Source: Chlamydiales bacterium
GTDB lineage: Bacteria; Chlamydiota; Chlamydiia; Chlamydiales; SM23-39
Direction: 5' to 3'
Assembly (NCBI GenBank): GCA_028278035.1
Contig: JANQFC010000013.1
Location: 1-33,024 of the forward strand
DNA length: 33,024 nucleotides
Position 1 is the first letter of the stretch. The number at the start of each line of letters is the position of its first letter. This document shows positions 32,794 to 33,024 of this stretch, in pieces. Both the position numbers and the translations under genes were made by a program. The notes below the pieces were generated by a model that worked only from the letters and a program-made list of their open reading frames with translations, was not told where the DNA came from and searched no databases.

Positions 32794-33024
32794 TTAGAAA
32801 CAACCCCCGCCCCTTAAAATATCACCCAAAATTGTAACAAACCATCCGCTTAAAGAACAAGCAGAAAGACAAGTTAATTGCAGCCAAGATCCAGTAGGCG
32901 TCTCTCTTATACAGCGAGCAATACAATCGTCCTCCAGAGGCATAATCGTGCCTTGTGCAACAGGCAAACAACAACTCAAATAAACTAAAAATAGAGGCAT
33001 TGCTATTCGTTTAATTCTGCTTAA
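32794..33024 (-). CDS. Small secreted-type Cys-rich peptide, start possibly beyond window
   Basis: The frame is open from the right edge to the stop at 32794. From the internal ATG at 33000 it gives 68 residues. The upstream codons (LSRIKRIA) are also in frame and would give a positively charged n-region, so the true start may lie outside. A hydrophobic signal-like segment PLFLVYLSCCLPVAQG precedes a mature part with two CxxxC pairs spaced by 13 residues (CIARC and CLSAC), followed by a hydrophobic amphipathic stretch (SGWFVTILGDILRGGGCF). Twin CxxxC motifs of this spacing recall helical-hairpin peptides stabilised by two disulphides, but no family is recognised. No clear ribosome-binding site is seen at 33000. 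Confidence 0.55.
   Translation of the reverse strand, partial: LSRIKRIAMPLFLVYLSCCLPVAQGTIMPLEDDCIARCIRETPTGSWLQLTCLSACSLSGWFVTILGDILRGGGCF

Noticed and set aside
1..33024. CRISPR array, complete insertion sequence, rRNA or replication origin
   Set aside because: I saw no regularly spaced repeats, no transposase with terminal repeats, no rRNA-like sequence and no DnaA-box cluster.

Overview
The window is strongly AT-rich, gene-dense bacterial DNA. It mixes standard single-copy housekeeping genes (accB/accC, efp, yvcK, rpe, surE, ttcA-like, four tRNAs) with many lineage-specific proteins: coiled-coil or membrane proteins without recognisable domains, and several exported enzymes. The style (very AT-rich, a reduced-genome look, exported GH13 and CPBP proteins, a lone aspartokinase catalytic domain) is what I would expect of an intracellular bacterium such as Candidatus Dependentiae (TM6, Babela-like). 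That placement is inference from gene style and not from a marker gene.

Left part (1-5.5 kb): the C-terminal end of an S9 prolyl-oligopeptidase-family hydrolase and an unknown, possibly GNAT-like protein run rightwards. They converge on the most interesting locus of the window, a minus-strand radical SAM/SPASM enzyme preceded by two tandem small genes. The second small gene (59 codons) is easily missed. The two small proteins share an almost identical N-terminal part of 47 residues, with residues 19-47 identical, and then have different Cys-containing C-termini. This leader/core layout, with a hairpin between precursor and maturase, is the signature of a ribosomally synthesised, post-translationally modified peptide (RiPP) system. 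Next comes a head-to-head-overlapping pair of ORFs, one of which looks like a decaying membrane-protein gene.

5.6-10.7 kb: a PNPOx-like flavin protein, a large coiled-coil protein with an HTH-like segment, a GNAT acetyltransferase, an exported CPBP-type membrane protease and a protein with a recent 183-bp internal tandem duplication.

10.8-16.7 kb: an accessory region full of gene remnants. It holds a 5'-truncated AAA/DUF4143 gene, a toxin-antitoxin pair whose toxin is broken by one base in an A6 run, a frameshifted membrane protein, a frameshifted HGG-motif phage-type fragment, an HXXEE membrane protein and an exported Sir2-like protein. It ends at an intact tRNA-Tyr. Two partial copies of the tRNA-Tyr 3' half lie at about 12.87 and 14.47 kb, which strongly suggests repeated insertion into the tRNA 3' end followed by decay.

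16.7-25.2 kb: a SEC-C protein, then ttcA-like, a Na+/solute symporter and surE in one rightward unit, tRNA-Val, tRNA-Asp, a YitT-family membrane protein, an exported GH13 enzyme and an unknown membrane/coiled-coil protein. 25.2-32.6 kb: a tight leftward operon lysC(ACT-less)-unknown 644 aa-rpe-yvcK-HAD-efp-accB-accC with overlaps or gaps of a few bases from rpe onward. At the right edge is a small Cys-rich secreted-type peptide gene that may begin outside the window.
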